From contig NZ_JAGXFK010000039.1 in assembly GCF_024637375.1 (NCBI RefSeq), positions 17,924 to 81,923 on the forward strand: a stretch of DNA of 64,000 nucleotides. Direction: 5' to 3'. The position numbers were made by a program, and so were the translations under genes. This DNA comes from Sediminimonas sp. Its GTDB lineage: Bacteria > Pseudomonadota > Alphaproteobacteria > Rhodobacterales > Rhodobacteraceae. Position 1 is the first letter of the stretch, and each line of letters starts with the position of its first letter. The notes under the pieces are model-generated. The model saw only the letters and a list, made by a program, of their open reading frames with translations, was not told where the DNA came from and made no database searches. Positions 62,412 through 64,000 of this stretch are shown one piece after another.

Positions 62412-62415
<4 letters not shown>
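62134..62415 (-). CDS. atpQ: N-ATPase subunit AtpQ (AtpI/AtpZ-like)
   Basis: A 93-residue protein with a charged N-terminus (about 1-28) and two transmembrane helices (MFGMVGWAVAVPVIAGIALGLW and TLVLLLAGAALGSFNAWYWV) in the AtpI/AtpZ pattern. Located between atpC and atpR as in other N-ATPase operons. Confidence 0.85.

Positions 62416-64000
<1,585 letters not shown>

Overview
The window looks like a high-GC alphaproteobacterium of the Rhodobacteraceae (Roseobacter-like) type. This is inferred from gene content, not from a database search: TRAP and oligopeptide ABC transporters, a cyclic beta-1,2-glucan synthase (NdvB), a CbpA/CbpM pair and a complete laterally mobile N-type ATPase operon (atpDCQRBEFAG order).

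The window has two parts. Positions 76-42596 form a genomic island inserted into the 3' end of a tRNA-Gln(TTG) gene. The island is delimited by an exact 20-bp direct repeat: the last 20 bases of the tRNA including CCA (76-95), and a second copy at 42577-42596. A tyrosine recombinase starts one base after the tRNA. No conjugation, relaxase or replication genes are visible, so it is an integrated genomic island or mobilizable element rather than an obvious ICE. Its cargo falls into blocks: (i) an amide/peptide catabolic cluster (RpiR regulator and amidase on the minus strand; a divergent dipeptide ABC transporter, alpha/beta hydrolase and M20 deacylase on the plus strand); (ii) an IclR regulator, a three-subunit molybdenum hydroxylase of unknown substrate and a MoaD-like protein; (iii) a 2808-residue NdvB-type glucan synthase coupled to a tandem universal stress protein; (iv) a cell-surface polysaccharide block: Sel1-repeat lipoprotein-like/secreted scaffold, GalU, Ugd, UDP-xylose synthase, GalE, a cellulose-synthase-like GT2, a secreted GH26 hydrolase, a small secreted protein and a PAS-GGDEF-EAL protein. 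Blocks are separated by remnants of IS3, IS256 and IS6 transposases, suggesting assembly by repeated transposition and decay.

Positions 42597-64000 are the chromosomal backbone to the right of the insertion. They hold a six-gene minus-strand catabolic operon (TetR, TRAP transporter DctPQM, cyclase, fumarylacetoacetase-family enzyme) with a perfect 10-bp-arm palindrome in front of tetR; a Pcm-erythromycin esterase fusion; cbpA-cbpM; an APH/kinase fusion; a 54-residue ORF resembling the N-terminus of DNA ligase LigA; a PolX-PHP polymerase; an HhH DNA glycosylase-like protein with an overlapping hypothetical gene; and the N-ATPase operon, whose first gene (atpD) runs off the right edge.

The most distinctive parts are the island itself, its integrase (with a truncated DUF3883-like nuclease-fold tail) and the polysaccharide block. 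The latter has the parts list of a c-di-GMP-linked, synthase-dependent exopolysaccharide system, with nucleotide-sugar supply pointing to a glucuronate/xylose/galactose-containing product and an unusual GT2 motif set.
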